DNA of 64,000 bases from Gimesia maris (GTDB lineage: Bacteria > Planctomycetota > Planctomycetia > Planctomycetales > Planctomycetaceae), in the NCBI RefSeq assembly GCF_008298035.1, contig NZ_CP042910.1, positions 2,247,001-2,311,000 of the forward strand, read 5' to 3'. Under the pieces are notes generated by a model. That model ran no database searches. It worked only from the letters and a program-made list of their open reading frames with translations, and was not told the origin of the DNA. Below, piece by piece: positions 1 to 8,803 of the stretch (positions are counted from its first letter, which is position 1; each line of letters begins with the position of its first letter). A program made the translations under genes and the position numbers.

Positions 1-473
1 TGTTGGAATGCTTCGTGCGGGTCCATATACTTTCCACAAAGCTGATACTCACCGGCACTAATGAGCGCTGATTCTGCAAAAGGGTAGCATTTTCTGGCGA
101 GTTCAGTATCCAGGGTTTCCAGCCAGAGAAACATTTCAGCAGTCAGTCGCTCATCGCCCAGACATTGATTGATGCTGGCAAACTCATGAAATGATTCCTC
201 ACGATCATTTCCATTAAAGAGTTTTTCTTTTGCAGTATCTCGGATGACTATGAGCTTTTCCAAGGCGGGATGATAAACCTGACTCAATTCGGCCCAGTCT
301 CCTAGCGCAAATGACAATCGAACAGGTGATTCGATAGCATTCTCATGGTACCAGACTCGTTTGGCTAACGCCTCTGCATAACGGCCAGCGCGTCGGTCCT
401 CACAGGCTTCAGTATGAATCGATTCAAAATTCTGGTAGTCAGCAGGCTTCCAGCCTGAGGATTGATCTGTCAT
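1..473 (-). CDS. Hypothetical protein, paralogue of the 3124-3921 lipoprotein (3' end outside window)
   Basis: An open frame runs on the minus strand from ATG at 473 off the left edge (157 codons visible). Its product reads MTDQSSGWKPADYQNFESIH and continues with YAEALAKRVWYHENAI, ALGDWAELSQVYHPAL and ESALISAGEYQLCGKYMDP. These blocks align in order with YQTALAKHVWFFENAL, GLREWAELAKIYPPAL and QPALVKAGEYTVCGQYLEP in the gene at 3124-3921, so the two are clear paralogues. This copy has no signal peptide or lipobox and is probably cytoplasmic. The alternating helical pattern suggests a TPR-like helical fold, but I recognise no family and assign no function. Just upstream lies a decayed 3' end of an S24-like gene, repeating the pairing seen at 2779-3921. 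Confidence 0.8.
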   Translation of the reverse strand, partial: MTDQSSGWKPADYQNFESIHTEACEDRRAGRYAEALAKRVWYHENAIESPVRLSFALGDWAELSQVYHPALEKLIVIRDTAKEKLFNGNDREESFHEFASINQCLGDERLTAEMFLWLETLDTELARKCYPFAESALISAGEYQLCGKYMDPHEAFQ

Positions 474-485
474 GTTAACATTCCT

Positions 486-545
486 TGCTCATCAAGACCG
501 GGTTCTACCTGGATCAGTTTACCACAAATGGACGGAAACAAAATG
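486..545 (-). pseudogene. Decayed 3' end of an S24-like gene
   Basis: On the minus strand this stretch encodes FPSICGKLIQVEPG, which matches the end of the S24-like protein at 2779-3081 (FQSIYGKLIQVEP then stop). The DNA also matches: the block around 500-540 closely resembles 2778-2820. Here the stop codon has become GGT, and no recognisable S24-like sequence remains upstream. It reads as a remnant of a duplicated gene left in front of the paralogue at 1-473. Confidence 0.6.
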
Positions 546-1478
546 GAATTCCCGCACCTGCTGCTACACATTCCCGCACTCCTCCTGCATAAAATGAACT
601 TGACCGCGGCGCGCCACTGGAGATAAGCGTTGATTCGGGTCGCGCGCGTGGCCAGTTTACAGTGCACCAAAACACGCGACACTTGTTCGTTCTCTTCACT
701 ATAAATGAGCCTGTTTTTTCCAGATATTCAGTTGTCGAATCCACACACGTTACCGATGTATGCCTGCGGGTCGCCGCACATCGCAGGTTTTCGTCCCGGC
801 ACCACATCAGCACCGCCAGACATCGTACCCCTGTCAACACAGATCGCCACATTTTGTTGTTCATCCCCCTTGACCTCCCCACGCCCTTCCACAAAATAAT
901 CCACCATGCAATGAACCACTGACACCAGCCATCAGATTGGTCATCAGATTGAACATCACAACCACAAACATAATTCAATATCCTCCCACACCTCGGGCGC
1001 CATCTGTCGGCTTGCCGGAGAGTGCTCAGCTAGCCAGCACACGCCCATAAAGCAGTGTGAGCCTGAATGCAAATCGGGCCGAGCACAGCGAGCAGGATGT
1101 AGCAGCTCCCGCGTTCGTTCCAGAACCGAGCTTCCATACACTGTTTTCACGGCCGGACGAGCCGGGCCGTGGCACCCGTAAACCTCTTATCTTAATTGCA
1201 ATGTCTCCTGCAAAATCAGACGAGCGCGTGCCATCTGTTCGGCTTGCCCGACAGTGCTTGTGTAAACGTCCCCTTTTATGTTTCACAAAGAATTATAAAA
1301 GAAGTGTCCCCACGCCCGCAGATGAAAATCTTGAATCACTAAAAAGCGAATGTAGTTCTGGATTGCTGCGGGCAACAGGAGGTCTGAGAGTGATCGCGGG
1401 AGACGATCAGGGAACAGAGTTCGCTGACCTGTCTACTCCCAGACTGCGGTAAGTCGCCTCACGAGTCGGCCCCCGTTT
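546..1478. other. 930-bp region without a credible gene
   Basis: Short open frames exist on both strands, but none has a domain, a plausible start with spacing, or planctomycete-like composition. A short imperfect direct repeat occurs at 999-1026 and 1229-1258 (CCATCTGT, CGGCTTGCC and AGTGCT are shared in order, with one indel). The stretch looks like eroded sequence between gene remnants. I see no convincing RNA gene or promoter. Confidence 0.5.
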
Positions 1479-2438
1479 TCAATATCCCTCTCTCTCAAAC
1501 AGCGCCGTCACAGAATCGGCAACCAGTTGAAAACTCTGTTTTGTGTAGCCGCCGCTCAGCAACATGATCGTGGGAATCTGCCGTTTGCGTAACTCGCTGA
1601 CAACATATAAGTCGCGTTCACGGATCATTGGTGCGGAGATATTCAGCCCCCCCAGGGGATCGCCCGCGAAAATGTCAGTGCCTGCATTGTAAATCGCCAG
1701 TCCGACGGGCGACTGGCAAACCGAATCGAGAAAGCCGGGGAGTCTGTTTTCCAGCTCCAGCATGTATTCGCGATCGGTCCAACTCCCCGTGATCCCAATC
1801 TCACAGTCCAGTCGTTCCCGCGCAGCGACATCGTTCTGCGGATAGGCCCGCGCATTGAAGATATCGAACAGAAACGCCCGATTGTCGTTCATAAACGCAT
1901 GGCTCACTCCGTTCCCCTGATGCGCGTCGGTATCAACGTAAACAATCCGGTCGGTCTCTGAGATCAAAGCCTGTTGTCGCAGTGTAGCCACCGCGATCGC
2001 TGCATCAGCATAAACACAAAACCCCTCGCCTTGGGCTGGTTTTGAGTGGTGATATCCCCCGCTCAGATTGATGGCCAGACCATGTTCCAGCGATTCTTGA
2101 GCGGCCACAATCGTACCACGTGTAGCCCAGCGCATCGGACGCAGCACGTGGTGATCAATGATCCAGAATGGTAGAAACTGCAGCGGTGCCAGTTCGAGTG
2201 CCTGCGCGACATACATCGAATTGGAAAGTTGTTTCAAATAGCCTTCCGTGTGAACCAGTAACAGTTCCTCACGACTGACGGCTCGTTCCGGGGAAACATG
2301 GATCTGACGCAGCGACTTTCCAAAACGTGCACGAAGCTGTTTCCACGCGCGCCCGTATTTGCGAGAGTCGAACGGATGCAGGCGCTCCAGTCCGTAAAAA
2401 CCAATATTGTATTTGGGAGAATAAACAATGCGGCACAT
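1479..2438 (-). CDS. Class IV (HDAC11-like) histone deacetylase family protein
   Basis: A 319-residue zinc-dependent deacetylase of the arginase/deacetylase fold. The N-terminus YSPKYNIGFYGLERLHPFD is the signature of the HDAC11-like class IV group rather than AcuC or acetylpolyamine amidohydrolases. Visible active-site elements are the tandem histidines in SGGYHHSKPAQGEGFC (about 130-131), the metal ligands in DTDAHQGNG (D171, H173), the third ligand in NAGTD (D255) followed by GDPLGGL, and the catalytic tyrosine in SGGY (Y298). Length matches the family, and all catalytic residues are present. The expected activity is removal of acetyl or longer acyl groups from lysine; the substrate here cannot be read from sequence. 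It stands alone on the minus strand with gaps of several hundred bases on both sides. Confidence 0.88.
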   Translation of the reverse strand: MCRIVYSPKYNIGFYGLERLHPFDSRKYGRAWKQLRARFGKSLRQIHVSPERAVSREELLLVHTEGYLKQLSNSMYVAQALELAPLQFLPFWIIDHHVLRPMRWATRGTIVAAQESLEHGLAINLSGGYHHSKPAQGEGFCVYADAAIAVATLRQQALISETDRIVYVDTDAHQGNGVSHAFMNDNRAFLFDIFNARAYPQNDVAARERLDCEIGITGSWTDREYMLELENRLPGFLDSVCQSPVGLAIYNAGTDIFAGDPLGGLNISAPMIRERDLYVVSELRKRQIPTIMLLSGGYTKQSFQLVADSVTALFEREGY

Positions 2439-2778
2439 GGCAGGACTTCCGACTTTCCTTTAAAAGTAATTCGCATCTCATGTCGATGTCGCGTGACTCC
2501 CTGGTAAAGCGCAGGTGGCAACATCAGATCATTGAAACGACTGCTAAGTAGATTGATTCTATTTTTCCTCCTGGGTTCGCTCAACAGAAGGCTCTCAAGA
2601 AAACCGGTTACTTTGAATTGATCGCGGTAGCTGCGAATCCCTGCCCGCGGATTGAATTACCTTCGATCCCAGCTTCTGCTTTTGGGGGGAGGATTGAGCC
2701 GATTTCAGCTAAATCATCCTCGTTTTGTTGAGATTGTTCTCCCCTGGTTTTGATTACTTGATAAACTTCACCATCAGG
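2439..2778. other. Intergenic, no gene seen
   Basis: This 340-bp gap lies between the S24-like gene and the deacetylase. It must hold the deacetylase promoter (minus strand, right-hand side), but I could not pick a clear -35/-10 pair. Small overlapping frames at 2298-2551 are shadows of the deacetylase start. Confidence 0.4.
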
Positions 2779-3081
2779 TCAGGGTTCAACCTGGATCAGC
2801 TTACCATAAATGGACTGAAACGTAATCCAGCCGTTGATCCGGCCGATGTTATTGCCGATCTGAAAGCGTTTGCCCTGTATGGCTTTGATCAGGTGCAGAT
2901 ACTGACTGCCATTCACTTTACAGAGCACGATGTCTCCCTTCTGGAGATCATCTTCCAGAACGGGGGCGACCGTGCAGAGCTGCCCGGATTCAATTTTTCC
3001 TTTCATGGAATTCCCCCGCGGACGAAAAGAGACGGTCTCACCTGCCTGCAGTTGTTCAATGTAGTGTGTGGCCCAGCCGAT
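2779..3081 (-). pseudogene. S24-like small protein whose start codon reads ATC
   Basis: The frame encodes about 100 residues: GWATHYIEQLQAGETVSFRP, then RGNSM, and a conserved C-terminal half including KGDIVLCKVNG, YLHLIKAIQGKRFQIGNN and INGW. The G-N-S-M element resembles the catalytic serine motif of S24/S26 (LexA-like and signal peptidase) folds, but no lysine partner is evident. An AAGGAG Shine-Dalgarno lies 7 nt upstream of an ATC codon (3081-3079) exactly where ATG is expected. An in-frame TAA lies farther upstream and there is no ATG, GTG or TTG between it and this point. The first in-frame ATG (3006) is the methionine of GNSM and would delete the N-terminus. Either the start codon has mutated or a rare non-canonical start is used. 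It follows the lipoprotein gene by about 40 bp. Confidence 0.6.
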
Positions 3082-3123
3082 GGGGGTGCTCCTTCTATAT
3101 CGTTTCGATTGGCAATACTGAAC

Positions 3124-3921
3124 TTAATTAGGCCACAGCGGAGGTACTTTCCCGGTCAGGGCGGAATCAAGTGCTTTGTGGAAGTCGGCATTATCCCACT
3201 CTTGTCGGGCCTGGTTTGCGATTTTATGGGCTTCGTCTGCCCGGTCATTGACCACCAGTAAAGCGACCAGAATTCCAACATCGCTGGTAAATCGCTTGTC
3301 TGAAAACATCAGAGTATTGGGACTGCTCTGTGGGGTTTGGCTCAGCCTCAGTTCGGCATGCCGGATCTCAAGTATATTCTGATAGAAACTCTCCGGCTCC
3401 AGATACTGACCACAGACTGTGTATTCCCCCGCTTTGACCAGAGCCGGTTGGGCCAGTACATACACTGTCCTGGCCGCCGTGGGGTTTTGTTGCTGGAGTA
3501 GGAGAAACGTGTCTTTTGTCAGCGTGTCTTCATTCAAATGATGGTTCAGTGAAGTCAGATCCTGGAATGCAGGCCAGACATCTTCTCCCTCACGCACCTG
3601 TTTCAACGCCTTATCGCGCGCCTCTTTGAGTTTCACGAGGGCTGGTGGATAGATTTTTGCCAATTCAGCCCATTCCCTCAAACCACTAAGAAGTCGTACG
3701 CCATACAACTTTGGTTTATATTGCAGCGCGTTTTCAAAAAACCAGACATGTTTCGCCAGAGCTGTCTGATAGCGTTTTGCGACCACGTCATCATGGATGC
3801 TGTTCAGAATCTCTTCCGGGTCGGGATTCTCGGGAGGCTGCCAGTTTTCGGGCTCTTGCCGGACTGTAGAACAGGCCGGTAACAAAATCAGGCACAGTAA
3901 GCTGAGTAAGAAGTCTCTCAT
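3124..3921 (-). CDS. Predicted lipoprotein, paralogue of the gene at 1-473
   Basis: A 265-residue protein starting MRDFLLSLLCLILLPACSTV. The hydrophobic stretch followed by LLPAC is a lipobox, so lipid attachment at Cys17 and export are predicted. The rest is helical, with AALAKHVW-like and EWAELAKIYPPAL blocks that match the partial gene at the left edge, and may form TPR-like hairpins. No enzyme motif is visible and I do not recognise a family. It is followed on the same strand after about 40 bp by the S24-like gene and may be cotranscribed with it. The paralogue at 1-473 lacks the lipoprotein signal, so the two copies act in different compartments. Confidence 0.8.
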   Translation of the reverse strand: MRDFLLSLLCLILLPACSTVRQEPENWQPPENPDPEEILNSIHDDVVAKRYQTALAKHVWFFENALQYKPKLYGVRLLSGLREWAELAKIYPPALVKLKEARDKALKQVREGEDVWPAFQDLTSLNHHLNEDTLTKDTFLLLQQQNPTAARTVYVLAQPALVKAGEYTVCGQYLEPESFYQNILEIRHAELRLSQTPQSSPNTLMFSDKRFTSDVGILVALLVVNDRADEAHKIANQARQEWDNADFHKALDSALTGKVPPLWPN

Positions 3922-4033
3922 GAGGATCAGTCAGAGGTCAAAAAGAACAAGAATGAATGCGGTGCCTGCGTCGCCATTGATTATAACGGTTGCAGGGGAA
4001 AATGAAATTCTTAACTGAAACGCATGCGAGATT

Positions 4034-5056
4034 TCATTGTCCCACCGCAAACTTCTGAATACGGTGGTTATAGGCATCGACCACATACAGGTGACCTTTG
4101 CTGTCGAATGCCATGCCATGCGGCGCGTAGAACTGACCGGGAGCGGTACCCTGTTCCATACCAAAGCCGCGGAGATACTTTCCTGCAGGAGAAAACTGTT
4201 GCACGCGGCCGCTGACGGCGGAGATCCAGAGACGATCTTTCTGATCGATACAGACCGCAATCGGCCCGGTGAGAATTTTTACAGGCTTGCCGTCAAAACC
4301 GCTGAAATAACCGCCCAGTCCTCCCCGTGCGTCGGCATCAGTTCCCCAGTACTTGAGCAGCTTTCCTTCCGCTGTAAACTGCTGGACGCGGCAGTTCGCC
4401 CCTTCGGTCGTCCAGAGGTTTCCCTCTGAGTCGAAGGCCAGGAACTGCGGACCGCCGACTCGCGAGTTGGGAGATGCTTTGCCGCCGAATTCGCCCGGCT
4501 GACTGCCGTACTTGCCCCATTCAAACAGAAACTGGCCCGTGGGATCAAAGACCTGGACCCGGTGGTTGGTCTGATCGGCGATATAGATCCGGCCATTGTC
4601 TGCCACCGCGATGCCTCCCGGGCAGTTGAATTCGCCCGGTCCTTTCCCCGGCTTTCCCCATTGGCGAATGAGCTTGCCTTGAGGGGAATAGATCGAAATT
4701 CGATCGCCGCTTTTATGTCTGCTCGATCCCGAAGCCACGATGTGCGCGAGAACCAGGTTCCCCTGTTTATCCAGCGCGAGTCCACCCGGATTGGGAAGCA
4801 CCGGGAACTGTGCCAGCAGATTGCCTGTGCGATCGAATTTCTGCACGCGGTCATTCAGGTGATCGGTCACGAAAATTTCATCGCTGGCGTTAATCGCAAG
4901 ATCAATCGGAAAATGGAACTCACCCGGCTGGTCTCCCTGTTGACCCCAGGTTTTCAGGAACGTGGCTGTCTGAGGTTTTTCATCAGCAGCGACGACGGGA
5001 AGTATGCTGTGGGATATCAGGAAACACAGAGTATAGAGCAGCCAATGTTTCAGCAT
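4034..5056 (-). CDS. Secreted NHL-repeat beta-propeller protein
   Basis: A 340-residue exported protein. I chose the ATG at 5056 (MLKHWLLYTLCFL) because a GGAAA Shine-Dalgarno precedes it and it begins the signal peptide directly; an in-frame TTG at 5080 adds eight residues with no support. After the signal peptide come about six NHL blades, each with the pattern PxG, a V/I-A-D-x-x-N-x-R-VQxF strand, and a following G-x-F or WG turn, for example IYIADQTNHRVQVF and LYVVDAYNHRIQKF. NHL propellers of this kind are interaction or scaffold modules, and some are lyases, but no lyase motif is visible. Predicted location is periplasm or surface. Confidence 0.85.
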   Translation of the reverse strand: MLKHWLLYTLCFLISHSILPVVAADEKPQTATFLKTWGQQGDQPGEFHFPIDLAINASDEIFVTDHLNDRVQKFDRTGNLLAQFPVLPNPGGLALDKQGNLVLAHIVASGSSRHKSGDRISIYSPQGKLIRQWGKPGKGPGEFNCPGGIAVADNGRIYIADQTNHRVQVFDPTGQFLFEWGKYGSQPGEFGGKASPNSRVGGPQFLAFDSEGNLWTTEGANCRVQQFTAEGKLLKYWGTDADARGGLGGYFSGFDGKPVKILTGPIAVCIDQKDRLWISAVSGRVQQFSPAGKYLRGFGMEQGTAPGQFYAPHGMAFDSKGHLYVVDAYNHRIQKFAVGQ

Positions 5057-5256
5057 TGTCGTTTCCAATGTACAGGACAATTCCGTTTACTTTCTGGTCA
5101 TCACGGGCTTAAAACTCATACGATCATACCCGACTGAGTCTTTTCGATCAAAGAGATTCGAAGACTGCTGAATTTCCAGTAAATTATTATGACGGGAAGT
5201 GGCCCGCACGTATAGAATGGAGACAGTCCTGAGTTGTTCTGGTGAAAGTATTGAGT

Positions 5257-6348
5257 ATGTCAAAAGTCGAATCTGCCTCGCAAAAAGAACCGAAGTTTTC
5301 CCGCCGCAGCGCACTGGGCGCGGTGTTTGTCGGCACTTTGACTGCACTACGTAACTGGTGGCGCGGCACTCTGGTTCAGGCAGGCTTTCCTGTGATCCCG
5401 GAGCATGTCACCCCGCAGACACAGGCGGCCATCGAACGCGGCCTGAAATGGCTGGTTTCACAACAGATGACAGATGGCGGATTCGGCAGGCAAGGTTCTT
5501 ACGCGCGGAATGTCGGCATCTGTGCGCTGGCGGGGACGGCGTTTCTGTCACATCGTGGCATGACCGGCCCGTATCGTCGTTCGATCCAGGAGTGCATGCG
5601 TTATCTCCTGGGAAGGGCACAGGAGAATGGCTTCATCGTCGAAGCAGAGGTCCGCACGCATGCGACGCTATATGGTCACGGATTCGCGACCATGTTACTG
5701 GGACAAGTGTTTGGCGAGTCGTTCGATCCGAACGTCCGCGCTAAATTGAAAGCGGCGACGGAATTGATTTTGAATCTACAGAACGAGCAGGGGGGCTGGA
5801 GTTATACTTCCGACCCCAAAGACGCGGATGTATCAATCACCACCTGTCAGCTGCTGGCGTTGTTCTCAGCCCGTCAGGCGGGAATTGGCGTGCCTCGGGA
5901 AGCCATTGAGCGGAGCGTTGAATTTCTCAAGCGGGCACAGAACGAGGATGGGGGATTCCGTTATCGACTGGACGATCCTCCCGAATCGCTGTTTCCCCGC
6001 TCCGCAGCCGCAGTGGTGGCACTCACCTGTGCCGGACTCCAGGATGACGAAGTTGTCAAACGTGGACGCGACTATTTGAAACAACCACATCCCCCGCAGG
6101 AACTTTCACCGGGACAACTGGCCGAGTACCATTTCTACGGACGATTCTACGCGACACACGCCGCCTGGCAGGCAGGCAAACCGGAATGGGATCGCTGGTA
6201 TCCGCTGGTTCGTGACGAGCTTCTCGAACAGCAGTCAACCAGTGGCGCCTGGCACGACGCCAGCATCGGGGACGAATACGCGACCGCGATGGCGCTGCTT
6301 GTGTTACAGTTTCCTTATGGCAATGTGCCTCTGCTGGCAATGCGGTGA
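5257..6348 (+). CDS. Prenyltransferase/squalene-cyclase-fold repeat protein
   Basis: About 363 residues. The N-terminus carries SRRSALGAVFVG, a Tat-type twin arginine followed by a hydrophobic segment, so export is likely. The body is made of alpha/alpha-barrel repeats with the Q-x-x-DGG-F/W turns of the squalene cyclase and prenyltransferase superfamily: GLKWLVSQQMTDGGFG, LQNEQGGWSYTSDP and RAQNEDGGFRYRLDD. There is no DxDD cyclase motif, so catalysis is doubtful. Many planctomycete genomes encode such exported repeat proteins with unknown roles. A GTG at 5242 would give a five-residue longer product. It is transcribed divergently from the NHL gene, with about 200 bp between the starts. Confidence 0.8.
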   Translation: MSKVESASQKEPKFSRRSALGAVFVGTLTALRNWWRGTLVQAGFPVIPEHVTPQTQAAIERGLKWLVSQQMTDGGFGRQGSYARNVGICALAGTAFLSHRGMTGPYRRSIQECMRYLLGRAQENGFIVEAEVRTHATLYGHGFATMLLGQVFGESFDPNVRAKLKAATELILNLQNEQGGWSYTSDPKDADVSITTCQLLALFSARQAGIGVPREAIERSVEFLKRAQNEDGGFRYRLDDPPESLFPRSAAAVVALTCAGLQDDEVVKRGRDYLKQPHPPQELSPGQLAEYHFYGRFYATHAAWQAGKPEWDRWYPLVRDELLEQQSTSGAWHDASIGDEYATAMALLVLQFPYGNVPLLAMR

Positions 6349-6387
6349 TTGTATCTCTTTTGATGACGACGCGTTGGATATATCTCT

Positions 6388-6918
6388 TTAAAACAGATGA
6401 GCGCGCAGATCGATGCTGTGATCCGGAGTCTGGGTTAGAAACAGATTGTCGTGAAAGCGATCGACGAAGCCTAGATTGACAGTATGCGATTGATAATACG
6501 GGCCCTGATATGAAGAAAATCGGCCGTTGATTGAGAAGGTTCCCGTCTGGTTCAGCTTCAGACTGAACAGCGGGCGGGTGCAGGAGCCCCGGTCTGGTGC
6601 ACCGTGCTCGGTCCTACAGTATGTAAATGCCACTTCCAGTTGATCTCCCTGCTGTTGAAACTGGAATGACCAGTATTGCTCCTCTGAGTGGGGGAACTGT
6701 GTTGTCTGTTTCAATTGAAAGTCATTTTCTTCGGCGAAGATTTTATGCACGAATACCGGTGGCAGGGGCTGAGGCGCAACAGGTAAGAGTAACTTGAGCG
6801 GAACGGCGTTCCTTTTCTCCGCGGCAGGCATCCCTCGCGATTTTTTGGTCCAGAGAGTTGTGATATGTTGGATGATGATCATGAGAAGAATGGATTGATC
6901 TGACAAGAGTTGATTCAA
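6388..6918 (-). CDS. Hypothetical protein
   Basis: A 176-residue frame from a TTG at 6918, ending FLTQTPDHSIDLRAHLF. The C-terminal two thirds read like a beta-rich domain (QYWSFQFQQQGDQLEVAFTY, GTFSINGRFSSYQGPYY). An ATG at 6882 or 6829 could be the true start; none has a good Shine-Dalgarno. No family is recognised. It lies about 35 bp downstream of the beta-helix gene on the same strand and may be cotranscribed with it. Confidence 0.55.
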   Translation of the reverse strand: MNQLLSDQSILLMIIIQHITTLWTKKSRGMPAAEKRNAVPLKLLLPVAPQPLPPVFVHKIFAEENDFQLKQTTQFPHSEEQYWSFQFQQQGDQLEVAFTYCRTEHGAPDRGSCTRPLFSLKLNQTGTFSINGRFSSYQGPYYQSHTVNLGFVDRFHDNLFLTQTPDHSIDLRAHLF

Positions 6919-6952
6919 GAATCTTTGATTGACCTGATAGACGCCATTCGGT

Positions 6953-8311
6953 TCACCACGCCCCGAGATTAATGCGATTATTCCTTGGCTTACCGTTGAA
7001 ATCCAGCTCCACTTCCGGGAGTATCATTCCGGCGTTGCGGGCGGGTGAGCTTTCACTCAGTTGATAGGCTTCCGGGTTGAAGGATCCCCCGTTAATGAGC
7101 TGTGGGTCAGCCTGGAGATCACTGGTGCTGCGCGCAGACTGCTGAGGCACGCCACCATGCCAGAGGTTGTTACTGAATTCAATCTGAGTGGTCGAACCCT
7201 GAATGTCAGTCAGAGGAATCTTTCCAGTCTGTTTGAAAATATTGTTGCTGATACGCGACTTGTAATGACGTGTGTCGGCATCGATGTGCAGCAGAGGACC
7301 GATCGAACCCCAGGCCGTATTATTGGCAATGAGGGTATGTTTCAATCCGCCGCCACGTTGATAACTACCCGAGGAAATAGCGATATAGTTGCCGATCAGA
7401 ATGTTGTTGGTAATGACGTTATGTGAAGAAGGGTTGTTAAAGCCCTGGTAATTTTCGTTGGCAATCTGAATCCCTGACGCCGGGTGATTAAAGCGGTAGA
7501 ATCGCTGATCTTCAGTTGAATAAACCAGATTGCGACTGACACGCGTATTGGTTGTGTTATCCAGATAGATGTTGACTGAAAAATTATCGTGGACTGTGTT
7601 TCCTTCAATGGTTCCTTTGTTGGAAAGATAGAGGCCGATTCCTTCGCCATAACAATGAGAAACGGTGTTGTTTATAATGGTTACTTTTCGGGAAAGGCCG
7701 GCTCCTGCGCCAAAGCTCCACTGGTTATATTGTCCGCCTTCATTCATCAGCGAACATTCTGAGATAATATTATCAGCGATAAGCAGGTCACGCACGGGAT
7801 CACTCAGTCTGTTAAACCCGGCATAGATACCACTGTTCTGACAATGATGCACGCGATTGCCGCTGACTTCGACGGCATGCACGCGCGTGCCCGGCCCCCA
7901 GATCGAGATGCCTATGTTCTGTGAATTGCGGACGGTCAAGCCTTGAATACGGATATGATGAGCGAGGACGGCTATCAGCGTCGCATCTTCCGGTAAATTG
8001 CTGCCGTCGATGATGACTTCTTCATTCTCAAAAGCCTTTAATGTGATGAATCGGCCTTCAGTACCAGGGTTGGCGAGATTCAACGTACGTATCTGCGGAT
8101 AGATTCCTGCGCGGATCAAAACAGTGTCACCAGGTTGACGGGCTGCATTGATACCGCGGGCAACAGTACGAAATGGTTGATTCTGAGTGCCGGGATTTTG
8201 ATTGTTACCTGACGTGGCGACATAATAATCTGTAGCGGACAGGGGGCCCGCAGGTAAGATTGCCAGTAGAACAGAGATGGGAAACGTCTTAATGAGATTG
8301 AGTGAAAACAA
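6953..8311 (-). CDS. Secreted right-handed parallel beta-helix protein
   Basis: A 452-residue protein with a signal peptide (MFSLNLIKTFPISVLLAILP, cleavage near LSA). Residues 28-75 contain the DYYVATSGNNQNPGTQNQPF opening and the TVARGINAARQPGDTVLIRAG block typical of pectate-lyase-like and DUF1565 beta-helix proteins. The central part holds PbH1 coils rich in N-x-I/V-x-x-N (for example VEVSGNRVHHCQNSGIYAG and TIINNTVSHCYGEGIGLYLS), and the C-terminus ends with a PARNAG and DFNGKPR block common to this family. Polysaccharide lyase or binding function is likely, but the substrate and catalytic residues cannot be assigned by eye. Confidence 0.88.
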   Translation of the reverse strand: MFSLNLIKTFPISVLLAILPAGPLSATDYYVATSGNNQNPGTQNQPFRTVARGINAARQPGDTVLIRAGIYPQIRTLNLANPGTEGRFITLKAFENEEVIIDGSNLPEDATLIAVLAHHIRIQGLTVRNSQNIGISIWGPGTRVHAVEVSGNRVHHCQNSGIYAGFNRLSDPVRDLLIADNIISECSLMNEGGQYNQWSFGAGAGLSRKVTIINNTVSHCYGEGIGLYLSNKGTIEGNTVHDNFSVNIYLDNTTNTRVSRNLVYSTEDQRFYRFNHPASGIQIANENYQGFNNPSSHNVITNNILIGNYIAISSGSYQRGGGLKHTLIANNTAWGSIGPLLHIDADTRHYKSRISNNIFKQTGKIPLTDIQGSTTQIEFSNNLWHGGVPQQSARSTSDLQADPQLINGGSFNPEAYQLSESSPARNAGMILPEVELDFNGKPRNNRINLGAW

Positions 8312-8803
8312 AGACCTGATCCTGTTCTAAAGCAGAGGGACTCGCTGGATGATTTCGCCTTTCTTCAGGTTAATCTTCAGAATTGAGAAAAACAATGAAA
8401 TAATCCGTCCCCCTCGCGCATCTGAAAAGAAACCGCTTTTTCTCAAAAAAACAGCGAACCGTTTCTTCTGAAACGCATCTAATCAGGCAGTCAGTACAAC
8501 TGACAGACACGTTGGCTTATTTTTCATCACATTCAAAAACGGAATATGATCTTCCATGATTTCTTATCTGTGGACAATCAGTTTAAACGGCAAACCCGCA
8601 GGCAATCCTGCAGCCGGCCTCCCGGCTGAAGATATGCTCGCGCTCAATTTGCGCTGTTAACACCTGGTTGATCTGCAGTCTTCTGAAATCACCCGGTGTC
8701 ATCAGGCAGCGGGTTTTTTTGCGTCTTCACAAAACTCAAATGGAATTCTAAACACACAAGTGCCGCTTCGTCTGCATGACGCTTGAGGTACGTACTGAAA
8801 CAA
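8312..8803. other. Intergenic region upstream of the tRNA array, with hairpins
   Basis: No protein gene is seen in these 490 bp. There are several short perfect inverted repeats: GTCAG/CTGAC near 8490-8504, GCAGG/CCTGC at 8598-8611 and AGCCGG/CCGGCT at 8612-8627. ACCCG/CGGGT at 8691-8714 is followed by seven T residues. The last resembles a weak intrinsic terminator on the plus strand. Together they could belong to a small structured RNA of about 130-150 nt ending at 8720, or be leader structure for the tRNA transcript. No known RNA family was recognised. Confidence 0.35.

Noticed and set aside
1057..1452. A 131-codon plus-strand frame in the left non-coding region
   Set aside because: It begins with GTG without a ribosome site, shows no domain, and its composition is irregular. 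It overlaps a repeat-containing stretch that looks eroded.
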